DNA of 64,000 nt, taken from Tulasnella sp. 424 (lineage: Eukaryota; Basidiomycota; Agaricomycetes; Cantharellales; Tulasnellaceae). The stretch spans positions 229,221 to 293,220 of the forward strand of contig WSUB01000036.1 in assembly GCA_019633425.1 (NCBI GenBank). The letters run 5' to 3'. The notes under the pieces are model-generated. The model was not told the DNA's origin and did no database searches. It worked only from the letters and a program-made list of their open reading frames with translations. Within the stretch, counting starts at the first letter, position 1. Every line of letters begins with the position of its first letter. Positions 20,641-31,719 of this stretch are shown in pieces. The position numbers and the translations under genes are program-made.

Positions 20641-22173
20641 ATGGACTCCCCAACTCCCTCGCTGGGCTCAACACGCGATTACCAGGAACCATGTATCCAC
20701 CAACTGCCCCACGAAATTCTCATCGTCATTTTTCATCTCTGTATCGCCCGATTGAGGCCAGAGAAAGACCTAACACGACTCCGACTCGTTTGTCATCCCT
20801 GGAAAGGCTTTGTCGGCAGCACGCCCTCACTGTGGACAACGATCAACGCGGCAGATGGACTGCAGCATGTTCGCACCGCCATTGCAAACACTAGAGAACT
20901 CCCTATCGACCTTATCCGGTACACCAACTATCCGGTTTCGCTTGACGACTTCCTCATCGCAGTGGGTGGGAAGATTGCGTATTGGAGATCCGTTGAGCTG
21001 TGGTCCGCTGCCCGTCCGGCGTCTTACGGTGGTCTACAGATGTCGGAATGCAATTCGTTGGAGAAACTCATTTTGCATTCTGGTTTCATGCCTTCGCTTC
21101 AGACAACACCATTATGTCTGTTCGACGGGAGTCCAGCGCCGGCAACGTTAAAGGAGCTTTCTCTCCATTGGGTCCCTGTCGACTTGGGGACCATGCGACT
21201 TTCCAGCCTTTCGAAACTCGAGCTGAGAGGTGTCCCACACTTCGCGATGGAGGAAATTTTACTCGTTCTCGAAAACTGTCCTATTCTAGTTGACCTTCGA
21301 CTGCAACATCTGGCGGGGCTCCGGGTCTCGGATCCTGTCAGCGGAGTACCAATACATTTAGGATCCCTCACCACCTGCACCTTCTATCTTCCGATCACAG
21401 TGACTCGTTTTCTTATTTCCATCATCCATACTCCTTCACTGCGTCGAATGGATATCTACTGCGACCTAGACGGCTCCATCCCTGCATCCTCCCTATTCTC
21501 CCCACCTATCACCACCTTCGCACCCACTCTGCGGAGACTAATATCACCTGCCCAGTATATCGACATCGAATTCGAAGAAGATGAGCGCTCCTCGATAGTC
21601 TTTGGAGGACTCGGAGTCACCCTGGAAACCGCGAACGTCGACCAGTATCGGTGTTCCAGAGATATGCTCGACTCCCTAATGAGCTATCCCGGAGCGAACG
21701 GAGCAGGTTTAAATGCACATTTACGCTTAGATGGCATCGAACCCGACCTCGAAAACCTCCTACTATTCAACTGTCAGCCGATGGTCAAAGAGCTGGTTGT
21801 AACCGGGTGGTTCAGGGGCGATACATCGACGGAAGTCTATGCCAGCCTAGGCAGCCGCATCCTTAACGGTCCAGAAGGTTGGTTGTTTCCTGAACTCGAG
21901 GTTATAAAACACTATCTAGACGACGATTTTTACGACTCGTTCGAGATGGCTCTCGAGAGGCGGTACTGCGAGGTGCGAACGACCGAGGAAACATCGGCCA
22001 CCACACGCCAGTTTCCTCGCTCGCTCAAAGAGATCCACTTTCATTGGGAGGGTTCCAAGGCCTCGGGACCGGAGTTTAAGCAGGATTTCTTGAACAGGAT
22101 TCGCACTTTGGCTGGGAATCCCAAGATTTTCTGGTGCGGTATCTTGCTGGACGTCGACTCCATGTCAGCATGA
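20641..22173 (+). CDS. F-box/LRR protein 7, 510 aa
   Basis: A single-exon gene, slightly shorter at the N-terminus (MDSPTPSLGST). The F-box lies at about residues 16-65 (IHQLPHEILIVIFHLC, DLTRLRLVCHPW, TPSLWT). Leu-rich repeats follow, ending RTLAGNPKIFWCG. Intact. It is the last member of the array; the next gene lies on the opposite strand. Confidence 0.85.
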   Translation: MDSPTPSLGSTRDYQEPCIHQLPHEILIVIFHLCIARLRPEKDLTRLRLVCHPWKGFVGSTPSLWTTINAADGLQHVRTAIANTRELPIDLIRYTNYPVSLDDFLIAVGGKIAYWRSVELWSAARPASYGGLQMSECNSLEKLILHSGFMPSLQTTPLCLFDGSPAPATLKELSLHWVPVDLGTMRLSSLSKLELRGVPHFAMEEILLVLENCPILVDLRLQHLAGLRVSDPVSGVPIHLGSLTTCTFYLPITVTRFLISIIHTPSLRRMDIYCDLDGSIPASSLFSPPITTFAPTLRRLISPAQYIDIEFEEDERSSIVFGGLGVTLETANVDQYRCSRDMLDSLMSYPGANGAGLNAHLRLDGIEPDLENLLLFNCQPMVKELVVTGWFRGDTSTEVYASLGSRILNGPEGWLFPELEVIKHYLDDDFYDSFEMALERRYCEVRTTEETSATTRQFPRSLKEIHFHWEGSKASGPEFKQDFLNRIRTLAGNPKIFWCGILLDVDSMSA

Positions 22174-22783
22174 ACGCGGTTTAGCTTCCTGTTGTCTCAC
22201 ATTTATTACGGCGCACCAGGAACAAGTAATAATAAGAGAATGGTCCTATGGGTTCGAGGGTGGCGCCGTGGATCACTTAAAAGCGCCAGGGCAAATCTCA
22301 CAACACAAACATAAACCCTCTTGGTGCTTCCGTATTAGATATCTGGCTGTCCTATGGGTGGGCTTGATGTTGAGCGCGACTTGTAGTCTACCGCCTGAGG
22401 TCTGGGGACACCATCTTCAACTGGTAACAAGGTGAAGCCTCAACCAGACTGCACTGGTCTAAGTTGGTAGTATGTAATCACATTGACATGTTTTGGATTG
22501 TACCCAACCAAATTACAGAAAAGAGCGGAAAGAATAAATGAGAGTGGTATCAACGTGGCGAGAGGGTATCTGGCATGTCTGAGATCAAAAGACGAGTAAA
22601 TAAGTTACAAGATGGAAAGGAGATATGAGAGAGCGGCTTCACCCCAGATTAAAGAGAGAAAGAGAAAAAGAAAGGGGGGCGAAAGACACTTTATCTAAAC
22701 AAAACAAACATGTGGAAGGTGATGAGGGGAAAAAAAGAGGCGTAACCAAGTCCATAAGGAACCAAAAAGTCCGCATTGTCGGC
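22174..22783. other. Convergent intergenic region
   Basis: Lies between the 3' ends of F-box gene 7 (plus) and the Ser-rich gene (minus). It contains purine-rich stretches around 22.64-22.74 kb, probably 3' UTR of the minus gene. No gene seen. Confidence 0.4.
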
Positions 22784-25700
22784 CTAGTAGAAAGACGAGT
22801 CGATCTTGGCGTGCAACGTCCCACCAGCCTTGTCGCTCTTCTCCAACAGCATATCCCACATTTTGTTCTTCTCGTCTTCGGAGCGCTTGACAGCCGGAGC
22901 TTCCTTCAGGTCACGGAACATGACGGTGGTTGACAATGACGGGGGTCGGGACCGCTGCAGGTCGAACGACGCGGCTCGAGCGGGGCTGCGTGGTGCGGAG
23001 GGAGGGTTCAGCAAGTTACCTGAACCTGCTGACCCACGGCGTTCGTCGATGGACCACCGTTTCGTTGGCGAGGTGGGCGAGGGCATCGGAGGGCTGGTTC
23101 GTCGACGCTCCTTGGATTCCGCAGCAGTGGCTGTGGGCGGAGGTGGCGGACGAGCGGTGGGTGGAGTTGGCGGGTTCGCCGTGGAGGGCGGAGGTTGCAA
23201 GTTCACCTCGCTCTTGCTCTTCATCAGCCTGTGGAACACGGTCTTCTTCGCGGGAGAGGTCTTGGCTCCAGCACTCTGGGGAGAGATCTCCCCTCCACCT
23301 TGGACCGCAACGTAACGCAATGCAGTTGGGTTGTCCCCGCGACTTCGTAACATGTTGAGAGGAGGATGCTGGAAATTTCCGATCTTTTTGGGTTTCGTGG
23401 GCTTGGCGGGGGCCATTGAGAGGGATGAAGAGGACACGGAAGCCATTGGGTTGCGACCTCGGAGGTCTCCCGATCCAGATGGTAGATCTCCTTTCACAGA
23501 TGGCGGGTCTCCTTTCCCAGATGGCGGATCTCCTTTCCCAGAGGTTGAGGACTTGCGACTGGACGGAGGATCTCTTGACCTTGAACGATCAGTCGAGCGT
23601 CTTGACGGAGGAGCCGAAAGCCCGCTGCCCTTCTGCGGCGCAGCGGATGATGCGACCGATTTGCGGCTCGCAGCAGAGGAGTACGGATTATGATAGTTTG
23701 ACGAAGAAGCATCGTCGTCCTCTTTCGCGCTCCCCACTCCACCCAAATCATCTCCATATTCTTTCATCATTGCCGCGTAGAGATCGTCGGGAGGTATGAT
23801 ATGCTGCGGTGGTACTTGCTGCTGCTTTTGAGAAACGGGTAATGGCGGTGGCGGGCCAAAATCTTGAACGTCCGAGTAAGCGAGGTACGACGAAGTTGAA
23901 GTCCTGGGCGAGGATTGCTGACGGCCAAAGAAGTACTTTGATGACGATAGGTCCGAAGATATGGGCGAAGACGAAAGCGTCGCGGTCGTGGTCGTGCGGG
24001 ACTGAGACAAGGACCGATTATGCACGTGTTTAGGCGACCTCGGGCCCGATCTCGGCAACTCCGGCGGTGGTCCACCCCCGCGATGCTGTATCGGGATTCC
24101 ATGCCCATGAGACTGCGCAGAAGAAACCACCGTCCCACTCCGACTCCTCCCAATGACCGACCTCTTCGCTTCGCTCTTCGGCTTCGACACTGCAGACGAA
24201 ATCGAATACCTCCCTCCTTCGTCCCTTCCAAACCCTCCTGCAAACGCACTTGAACCCGCGCCAACGACGACACCGTAATCGTGATCGCTCACGCTGGAAC
24301 GCCGGCTGACGTTCCCGCTGCTGACGACTCCAGGCGGGAGAGCTGGGACGGGTGGCACGGGCTCGACGGGAGACGAACCAGCGCGGTGCTTTTCCCTCAA
24401 CGTGCTGGAACTGAACTTCTTCACCATCCTCCAAATCGACGTTCCAACCCCTGTACTACTCGGAGTCGGTGGTTCCTGGACTGCCAGTGGCGTCGGGTCC
24501 GTAACGCTACGACCCTGCTGAGACAGGCGTAACAACGACTTGGTCTTGGTCAACTTGGAAGGTCGGTGATGCGAAGAGGAAGGGTTGGATGTGGACTGTT
24601 GTTGGACTGGAGGTGAAACAGGTGAAGTGGGAAGCGACGCGTCGATGCTTGACGATGAAACGTCGGCATATCCCCCGCCATTCGCATCGCCGAAGTAACC
24701 GGACGGAGACCTCCTCTGCGAAACGTCGTACTGCGATCGACTCCTCCCTGAACCTCCCCTGGACGAGGAAGAGGCGCTGAACGCCATCCCAGGCGCGGAC
24801 CCTACACCACCGCCTCCGGTCGAGTCATCTCCATCATACCCTCCAAATTCAGAAGACATGGCCAAAAAGCTCCTATCGTTCGTCGAAACACTGCTAGCGA
24901 CTCCACCAACGTTGATCACGTCGTCAGCTCCGACGGCAATCGTACCTCTTCTTCCAGAGGCGGCGGTGGAGGCCCCTACGCTCGACTTTCTTGAGAACTT
25001 GCCCGAGACTTTACGTCCCAACGTCCTCAATGCTCCCGACGACCTGCTCTTCTCCCCATTTGCGAGCGTTCCAGACTCTGGATCTCCATTCGACACGACG
25101 CGTCCGGAAGTGGGGCTGATCGGCGATCCTGTGAGCGTCCGGGATGACCCAAAGGGCGTGTTGAGGTACTGCTGTTGCTGCTGCTGATGCTGATAATACT
25201 CCGATTCTCCTGCTCCATACGCCCTTCCACTTTCCGACGCTGATGAAGACGAGGCGGTATAGAAACTGGGATTGGGACTTGGACTTGGACTAGGTCGCGT
25301 GGAATCATAGTCCCTTACTCCACTGCCACCTCCGCGCGACTGCTGCTGCTGTTGATAAGCATACGCAATCGCACTCGCAGGCGTCAGAGCTCTCGGCGGA
25401 CCCGACGAACTGGACTTGCGTCCTACTGCTCCTGAACCTGGACCTGGACCTGAAAGATACGATCCCCCAACGTCATCGCTGATAGGAAACGCGACACCCG
25501 GCATCGGAGGTATCCTGGAACTGGACGAATTCTGCGAATGCGAGTCGACGGAGTAATCCGCGAAATAAGACGTATTCGAACGCGACGCGGTGCTGCTGCT
25601 GCCGGCTCCTGGTTGTGGGAATGCGATGGAAGAAGAATTCGTGGTTGTTGTCGTGGTGGTGGTGGCACCGGTCATGCTAGAAGCTTGGGTAAGCGCTCGT

Positions 25701-26713
25701 GCTGCTCGATGGGGTTGGTTGCGGGATGAAGAAGATGATGGGGGATGGTATTGTGAAGAGCGTGACTGTGACTGGAGTGCTCCTGCTGCTGGTAGTGCGG
25801 CCGCAGAAGAGGAAGTCGAAGATTCGTTACGGGAACGGGTTCGCGTTGCCGTCGAGTTAGACGTATTCGCTGGTGCTCCAGCTACTGAATCCGGAAAAGT
25901 TTTCCCACCAGCACCATTGCCAAGCCCCGGTGCGTCCGAGGGCCATAGATCCGGGTTAACGTTCTTCAAGTACGATCGGGACGTGTCGACGGAAGAGCTG
26001 TACGCCAGCGGATCGATATCTTGATGCAGCTGCTGCTGCGGTGGCTGGTGAAACACGGCGTCGTCTTCGGTCCTGCTCGCAGCGGATAAAATCCCCACGG
26101 AGCCAGCGCTGCTGCTCCCAAAAGAGGAAGCCCCCATGGGCGCGGGTTTCGAGAGCATCCGTTTCATGTCGTATTTGGACGCGGCCAAGGCTGCGGCGGC
26201 CGCGGCGGCGTCGGGCGATCGCGCAGCCGAGGATCGTCGACTCGGGGCTAGGTTGGCGCTCGCGCTGCCGCTGGGCCTCCTGCTGGCGCTGGGCTCGGAG
26301 AACATAGGAGAACGCAGCGCCGGACCGTGTGTGCTGTCGGCGTTCGATTGGGCGATGAAGCGCGAGGTCGGGGATGAGACGGATGGGGAAGCGGGTGTGC
26401 TGCTGGACGCCAGGTTGCTTCGCTTGCTGCCTAGTGGTCGTTGGGTACGTAGAGTCGAAGGGGATGGTATTGGGGTATTCGATGCGGTTAGTGGGGCGGA
26501 TGCCATGGCGGAGAGACTGTCTTCGTAGGAGAGGGACCGGCGTGGAGGAGACAATACTGCTACCGACGTTGATGCGGCCGTTGAAGAATAAATATCCTCT
26601 CGATCTGGAAACAACCCCAGCGAAGTAATTTCCGTTAGGTTAGAGAGAAAGGTGCCCGCCGTTAGCTCTGTTGTTTCAGGAGATTCGCGTGGCAAATTTG
26701 CGGCGCGTACCAT
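22784..26713 (-). CDS. Large Ser-rich, low-complexity protein, up to 1309 aa, unknown function
   Basis: One uninterrupted frame of almost 4 kb. The protein is mostly disordered sequence rich in Ser, Pro, Gly, Ala and Gln, with Thr, Gln and Ser homopolymers, a short KGDPPS repeat around 23.5 kb, and many basic Ser/Thr motifs of the RRxS kinase-site type. Less biased segments occur near the C-terminus (VFHRLMKSKSEVNL) and at the very end (EDEKNKMWDMLLEKSDKAGGTLH), the part most likely to be conserved between fungi. No membrane segment or catalytic motif is visible. The first ATG (26713) lies inside the spacer repeat of the neighbouring array, so the true start is doubtful. M70 at 26506, or a spliced upstream exon entering near 26.55 kb, is more plausible. 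I do not recognise the gene. Confidence 0.7.
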   Translation of the reverse strand: MVRAANLPRESPETTELTAGTFLSNLTEITSLGLFPDREDIYSSTAASTSVAVLSPPRRSLSYEDSLSAMASAPLTASNTPIPSPSTLRTQRPLGSKRSNLASSSTPASPSVSSPTSRFIAQSNADSTHGPALRSPMFSEPSASRRPSGSASANLAPSRRSSAARSPDAAAAAAALAASKYDMKRMLSKPAPMGASSFGSSSAGSVGILSAASRTEDDAVFHQPPQQQLHQDIDPLAYSSSVDTSRSYLKNVNPDLWPSDAPGLGNGAGGKTFPDSVAGAPANTSNSTATRTRSRNESSTSSSAAALPAAGALQSQSRSSQYHPPSSSSSRNQPHRAARALTQASSMTGATTTTTTTTNSSSIAFPQPGAGSSSTASRSNTSYFADYSVDSHSQNSSSSRIPPMPGVAFPISDDVGGSYLSGPGPGSGAVGRKSSSSGPPRALTPASAIAYAYQQQQQSRGGGSGVRDYDSTRPSPSPSPNPSFYTASSSSASESGRAYGAGESEYYQHQQQQQQYLNTPFGSSRTLTGSPISPTSGRVVSNGDPESGTLANGEKSRSSGALRTLGRKVSGKFSRKSSVGASTAASGRRGTIAVGADDVINVGGVASSVSTNDRSFLAMSSEFGGYDGDDSTGGGGVGSAPGMAFSASSSSRGGSGRSRSQYDVSQRRSPSGYFGDANGGGYADVSSSSIDASLPTSPVSPPVQQQSTSNPSSSHHRPSKLTKTKSLLRLSQQGRSVTDPTPLAVQEPPTPSSTGVGTSIWRMVKKFSSSTLREKHRAGSSPVEPVPPVPALPPGVVSSGNVSRRSSVSDHDYGVVVGAGSSAFAGGFGRDEGGRYSISSAVSKPKSEAKRSVIGRSRSGTVVSSAQSHGHGIPIQHRGGGPPPELPRSGPRSPKHVHNRSLSQSRTTTTATLSSSPISSDLSSSKYFFGRQQSSPRTSTSSYLAYSDVQDFGPPPPLPVSQKQQQVPPQHIIPPDDLYAAMMKEYGDDLGGVGSAKEDDDASSSNYHNPYSSAASRKSVASSAAPQKGSGLSAPPSRRSTDRSRSRDPPSSRKSSTSGKGDPPSGKGDPPSVKGDLPSGSGDLRGRNPMASVSSSSLSMAPAKPTKPKKIGNFQHPPLNMLRSRGDNPTALRYVAVQGGGEISPQSAGAKTSPAKKTVFHRLMKSKSEVNLQPPPSTANPPTPPTARPPPPPTATAAESKERRRTSPPMPSPTSPTKRWSIDERRGSAGSGNLLNPPSAPRSPARAASFDLQRSRPPSLSTTVMFRDLKEAPAVKRSEDEKNKMWDMLLEKSDKAGGTLHAKIDSSFY

Positions 26714-28086
26714 AGCGAAAGTCTTTCTGGCGAGACGGTGAATCCACGAGGTTTGACGTGGATGGTCTCCTCAGCTCCTGATGGCGAGGTCGTTGAAGAG
26801 TACGACGGTCCTTTGAGACGTCGGTGTTAGAGGACTCGGAGGGACTCCACATGGCGTCCTGGGGGTAACGACATTTTTGCCAATCAGGCTCGTCAGTCCA
26901 CATTGCGATCCCTGTCTGAGGGTCGGCCCGCTCACCGCTCACGGTCGTCGTACGGTTGCGTTCCCCTTGGCTTGCTTGATGCGTTGTGCGGATGGGGGTT
27001 ACACAAGGGAAACAGAGCAGATTGCGGGTGAGAGGGAAAGAAGGTTTTTTGAGGTGAGGTGTGTGCCGCGTATTGTATGTGATGCCGCTGAAACCGGAAA
27101 CGCTTTCCGCTTGATGTGAAAGCTGCCCCCCCTCAACTGGATTGACGTATGGAGAGAACAAAGTCGTATGCAAACGTCGGTTTCGTTTCTGCGAGTTGGT
27201 TGGTTTGGTTGGTGAATTAGAGGTTTAGAAGAACAAAGAAAGGAGAGAGATGGCTAGGTAAAATGAGCGGTCGGGGTTGGAATTTGAGGGACGGTGACTG
27301 GCACTTGAACAACGAGCGAGTGTGCTGCCGACGGCGAGCGACGATGAGCAGAGGCCTCTAGAAGTCGAGGTGGTGGAAGAGACGGAAACAGCGTTTGGGT
27401 GTTGATGTGCGGGTAGCGGATGATGGGACCTTGTTCCGCCTCTCCCTAGGTTCTCCTGTCTAGCACGCAGATCCGCTTCTCATTATTACCCTGCAATTCC
27501 ACACCTCATGTTCCACCACCACACCTTCCCTGCAATCCCACATTTAACGAACGACCACACGACCGACGTAATACGGTTTCTCGTTACCGCCGGCGTAGAA
27601 ACCTGGTGTTGCTCATGGCAACTCGAACGGGGATCGCGCGACGTTTCGAGACAGACATCCCCATTTGAAAATCCCGTTGTCGACGACGATCCCAACGATG
27701 ACACCCCCCTCAATGTGGAGATTCCGGGCGAAGTACGCAGGGCCGCTTCCCGACTGACGCTTCCTCCTCGGTATTACTCACACTTCGATGAGTTCTCTCG
27801 GTCTACGGCCCGTGTTCAAAAGCACGCCCACAAAAGCCCTCACTGCAAATCGGCTTTCCCGGTTCTTGTGATTTACCGGCTGCTCATAGGCCATCATTCT
27901 GCAAAGGCGAGAGCGATGAGCGCAACGACCCACGTCAATTAATGCGCGTTCGATGTTCGCGTTCCTGGTCCCTGCCAGAACGACAAAAGCTAATTTGTCG
28001 GGCATCTTCGATACGCTCACAACGAGACAAAACACGCAGCCCTGATCGATACACACGGCAATCACCACCACCACCACTCCCGCCTC
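26672..28086 (+). repeat. Array spacer (S block) upstream of gag-like copy 2
   Basis: The same spacer recurs near 32.1, 35.0, 40.4, 45.2, 52.0, 54.9 and 61.3 kb, with recognisable marks: a segment ending CACATGGCGTCC, then GACATTTTTGCCAATCA, a GAGCGGTCGGGG segment, a GTCAATTAATGCGCGTTCG segment and CAC-rich sequence just before the ATG. No reading frame is conserved among copies on either strand, so it is treated as non-coding. It precedes A-type genes and most likely carries their promoter. Confidence 0.6.
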
Positions 28087-29360
28087 ATGGCTGATCTAGG
28101 TTAGTCGCCCCGAGTCCGATTCAGAAAGCTACCCTTCCCCTGAGCGTTCTTCACTCTAGATTCAGGTCCTCTATCTTTCAAGGGGACAAGTCCTGAAGAA
28201 TGCGAGGTGTTTGTTTCCACAATCCGACAAAGAGCGCTCGCTCAAGGTAAACACCGCGACAACGAGTGGATCGCTTTCCTTGCCTCTAGTTACTTCGTTG
28301 GGGATGCGTTCTATTGGTATGAAGAGCTTGAGTCCGATGTTCAGAATGATTGGAGTCGGTTGCGACCCGCTCTGGTGGCGAGGTTCGGGAGGCGAAGTTC
28401 GACTTCAGCTACACTGTCGAGGTAAGTGAAACATGGAATACAGAAGTAAAACAAAATATAGATTTTGCTTTCTTGTGATGCTTCTACAGCCCGTCTACGA
28501 TCCCAGCCTCAACTCCCTGGAACAGTATCCCCACACCCGCTGCCGCGCCTCCAGTGAGCCTCACTCCCCGATTCTCGATATGTCATTGCAAGGCTAAAGT
28601 TGTCCTAAAAGACAATAGTTCCTCGTCCTTCGGTCAGAAAGGGGTATTTGAAAGTTCTCAGTTCCAATGGGAGCCTTCGTGGTTACCTCGCAAAACAACT
28701 CGACAGCAATGGCATGTTTGAAGCGCTGTCCCCAAGCCCTAATGATGGATTGTTGGTCTCATTCCCCGTTTCGTCTGCGGACGAAGCTTGTGAAGTCGAA
28801 ATCGTGGTAAGCCTCTTCAGGGTTTTGCTCTCGTTACTCGTGCAGCATTCAAAGGTCCTTTTTCTTTCTCTAGTCTGAGAATGCCTCCCAACGTCCGCAG
28901 ACCAGCGACATACTTGCAATTAGCTGGACCTCTCTTCCTGGAAACAAGTGGATGGATGGACACTTCTAGTGAGTCTCACTTGCTGAACTGAAATCTTCAG
29001 ACGCTCACTGCCTGAGACACAGCGTTGCAAGTTGCTGCTCGTTCTTGACAGTAACATCAAAGCGCGACTGGGCGATCGAGCGAAAGGTCTGGAAAATCTC
29101 GAAAGAAGGGGAACTCAGCGTTGAATACCCTAGACCAGGCGGGGGTAAGTCATCAGGAGGTTAGAGCTGGGCAAAATTCTATCTAATGAATGTGCTAGGA
29201 ATTGAGCGTCTTTACTGTTCTGTCGAGCCTGATATTGTTTTTCGTAAGGCCGTTCCAGGAGAAACTACGCGTAGCGTGAGTGCTTAAGGCTTACACAACC
29301 CCGCTTGCGTGTTGACGGAACACCCAACCACAGAGGCTCGTCTTTGAGGACGTTGCATAA
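28087..29360 (+). CDS. Gag-like family copy 2 (type A), complete, 282 aa
   Basis: Exons 28087-28099, 28166-28421, 28490-28553, 28612-28806, 28874-28968, 29023-29144, 29199-29275 and 29334-29360 sum to 849 nt, in frame to TAA. Type A signature: ATGGCTGATCTAG first exon and ALAQGKHRDNEWIAFLASS in the gag-like module; then GDAFYWYEEL and RLRPALVARFG. The linker ends TPAAAPP. The second module shows VRKGYLKVLSSNGSLRGY, DILAISW, WAIERKVWKIS and EYPRPGG, with C-terminus RLVFEDVA. All splice sites are canonical and the gene appears functional. Cell role unknown; a capsid-like oligomerising N-domain joined to a C-terminal module is the supportable description. Confidence 0.72.
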
Positions 29361-30452
29361 TTCTTTTGAAACATTTCTAAACTTCCCAAGAGCAGAGTAA
29401 CTTGAAAATCTGTTTTAGATAGACCGCAAGACACTTGAGGGTGCAATTGTTGGTGTTCCCACATCGGCCGCGCCGCTGATGCCTGGATTTGCGCTGCTGA
29501 CCGGCTGTCGTAAGGACGCCAAGGTCCAGTCCCGACCCGAGCGGGAACCCGATAGAATCAATTAAATATTGAGGTTTGCGTAAGGCTACTCTAGAGCGTC
29601 GCGTATGGCGGGTCAGGCTCGATGGCGTTGGGTGCTTAGTACTTTGTGGGGCGAGAGGATTGTGTGTTGGTCCACTGAGGGTGAACTCTATCTAATAAAT
29701 AGACTAGGAACTGTGAGTCTTCACTTTAGCGTTAAGGCGTGCGTTTTGTTTCGCAAATTTGTTTCTGAATCTGCAGGTTGTGTGAGTGTTGAACACTTAT
29801 CCACTCTCGCTTGTGTGTTGATGGAACACCCGACCACAGAGGATCATCTTTGAGGACGCTATAAAATTCTTGTAAGAATTATCTCCGGAGCTCTAAAAAT
29901 TCACGAGAGCAGAGTAAATTGAAAGTCTATTTTGAACGTGCTGCACGGCACTTGAGAGCGCAATTGGTTGGCGTCCCCAACGTCGGCGGCGGCGCAGAGT
30001 TTTCCATATGCAGCCATACACGCCTGAACCTGAGCCCTTTCAGCTGATATTATGCGCTTCGCGCGTCCATAGTCCTTTTCGCGTCATTAACGCGTTCTGC
30101 CACAGGAATCGTTGCGTACGTTTTCGGACGAGCATAATCAAGGAACATCCCTCTTTGACGATGTTTGGCCTGGTTTATCGGCAATCGAGTTAACCATCCC
30201 ATCATCCTAACACGAGGGGAGAGTGGTAATGTTCCGGCTCCAACAACGTGTGAGAGCGAGCAGCCCATGTTCGGGCCGTTTCCGAATCCAAAATACGACT
30301 CGAGTATTTTCCGCTAAACTAAGCTAATCAGCCTGATTTTAGCTGAGAAAACTTCCCGAATTCAAACGTGCCCTGGCCATGGACACTCATTTCCCACACA
30401 TCCGCCGCATGTTCAGTTTCCGGACATCACCGGCCTCCCCTTGTGTAACCGC
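29361..30452 (+). other. Spacer between copies 2 and 3 with partial exon 7-8 duplicate
   Basis: Holds a segment shared with other spacers (T block, with GGGAACCCGATAGAATC and GGATGGCGGGTCAGGC). A decayed copy of exons 7-8 follows at about 29683-29870, whose stop codon is lost (GACGCTATAAAA). Next comes the U block that precedes B-type starts. No complete gene. Confidence 0.5.
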
Positions 30453-31719
30453 ATGGCCGATCCAAGTCAGTCACCATCCTCCCAAACCCGAAAGCTTTTC
30501 TTCCCTCTGAGCGCTCTCCCCGCTAGATTCAGATCCTCCTTCTTTCGAAGGGACGAGTTCCAAGGAATGCGAGGCGTTCGTGGCTACAATCCGACGACGG
30601 GCATTTGATCAAGGCAAACATCGTGACAACGAGTGGATGGCCGGGCTCGCATCCACCTATTTCGTTGGAGATGCGCTTTACTGGTATGAAGAACTCGACG
30701 AAGACGTGCAGAACGATTGGAGTCGGTTGCGACCGGCCGTTTTGGCGAGGTTCGGGAAGGGAGGTTTGACTTCAGCTACGACGTCGGGGTGAGTTCAACA
30801 ATGCAGTGATCCGAACGAATGGTAATTAGCTCTCTTTGTGACGTTTTAAAGCACGTTGTCGACCCCGACCTCAGCTCCATTGGCCACCATCCCCACGCCC
30901 GCCGCAGCACCGCCAGTGAGTCTCGCTTCCCAGAGTTCAAGATGCCATCGCAAGCCTAAAGTCGTCCCCCAAAGCCAGCAGCCCGTCGTCCTTCCGTCAG
31001 AAAGGGTCATTTGAAAGTGCTCAAATCCAATGGCAGCCTCCGCGGTTACCTCGCAAAACAACTCGATAAAGATGGCGCATTTAGTGGGCTGTCCCCAAGC
31101 CTTGACGATGCATTGTTGGTCTCGTTTCCCGTTTCGTCTGCAGGCGAAACTTTGGAAATCCGCATCATCGTAAGCTCTTCACGGTCACCTTCTCGATTCT
31201 TGGGCAGCATTCTAACGTCCTCTCTCACTCTCGAGTCTGAAAATGCCTCCCAACATCCGCAGATCAGCGATAGGCTTGCGATTGCTTGGTACGGTCTTCC
31301 TGGGGACCGGTGGATGGAAGAGACATGGTAGTGAGTCTCACTTGATGAATTGAACAGGCTAGCTTCAGATGCTGACTGCCCGAGACACAGCGCTGCATGG
31401 TGTTGCTCTAGCCTAAATAGACTGGGCTGTGCGGTAGAGTGGAAGGTTTGGAAAATCTCGAATAAAGGGGAACTCAGTGTCGAATATCCTAAACCAGGCG
31501 GAGGTGAGTCATCAAGAGGTAGAGGGTGAAACTCTGTCTAATGAATGTGCTAGGAATTGAGAGGCTTCACTGTTGTATGAAGCAGACAATTTGGTTCTCT
31601 CGGCTTGTTCCAGCCGATTGGATGTGTGGTGTGAGTGTGGATCGCTGACACAACCCCGTTTGCATGTTGACGGAACGCCCATTGAACCGCAGAGGATCGT
31701 CTTTGAGGACGTTGCATAA
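30453..31719 (+). CDS. Gag-like family copy 3 (type B), complete
   Basis: Exon 1 is 30453-30465 and exon 2 begins at 30533; all eight exons read through in the family phases to RIVFEDVA and TAA. Type B signature: AFDQGKHRDNEWMAGLAS and GDALYWYEELDEDV. The linker is STPTSAPLATIPTPAAAPP. Exon 6 is somewhat diverged (CAVEWKVWKIS in place of WAIERKVWKIS), but open. About 285 residues. Function unknown. Confidence 0.68.

Noticed and set aside
22806..26628. Many plus-strand frames of 60-170 codons opposite the Ser-rich gene
   Set aside because: Shadows caused by the biased codon and residue composition of the minus-strand gene.
26676..27173. Minus-strand frame in the S spacer (MWTDE-like start also near 61.5 kb)
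   Set aside because: Frame not kept in the copies near 32, 35, 45 and 54.9 kb; treated as non-coding.
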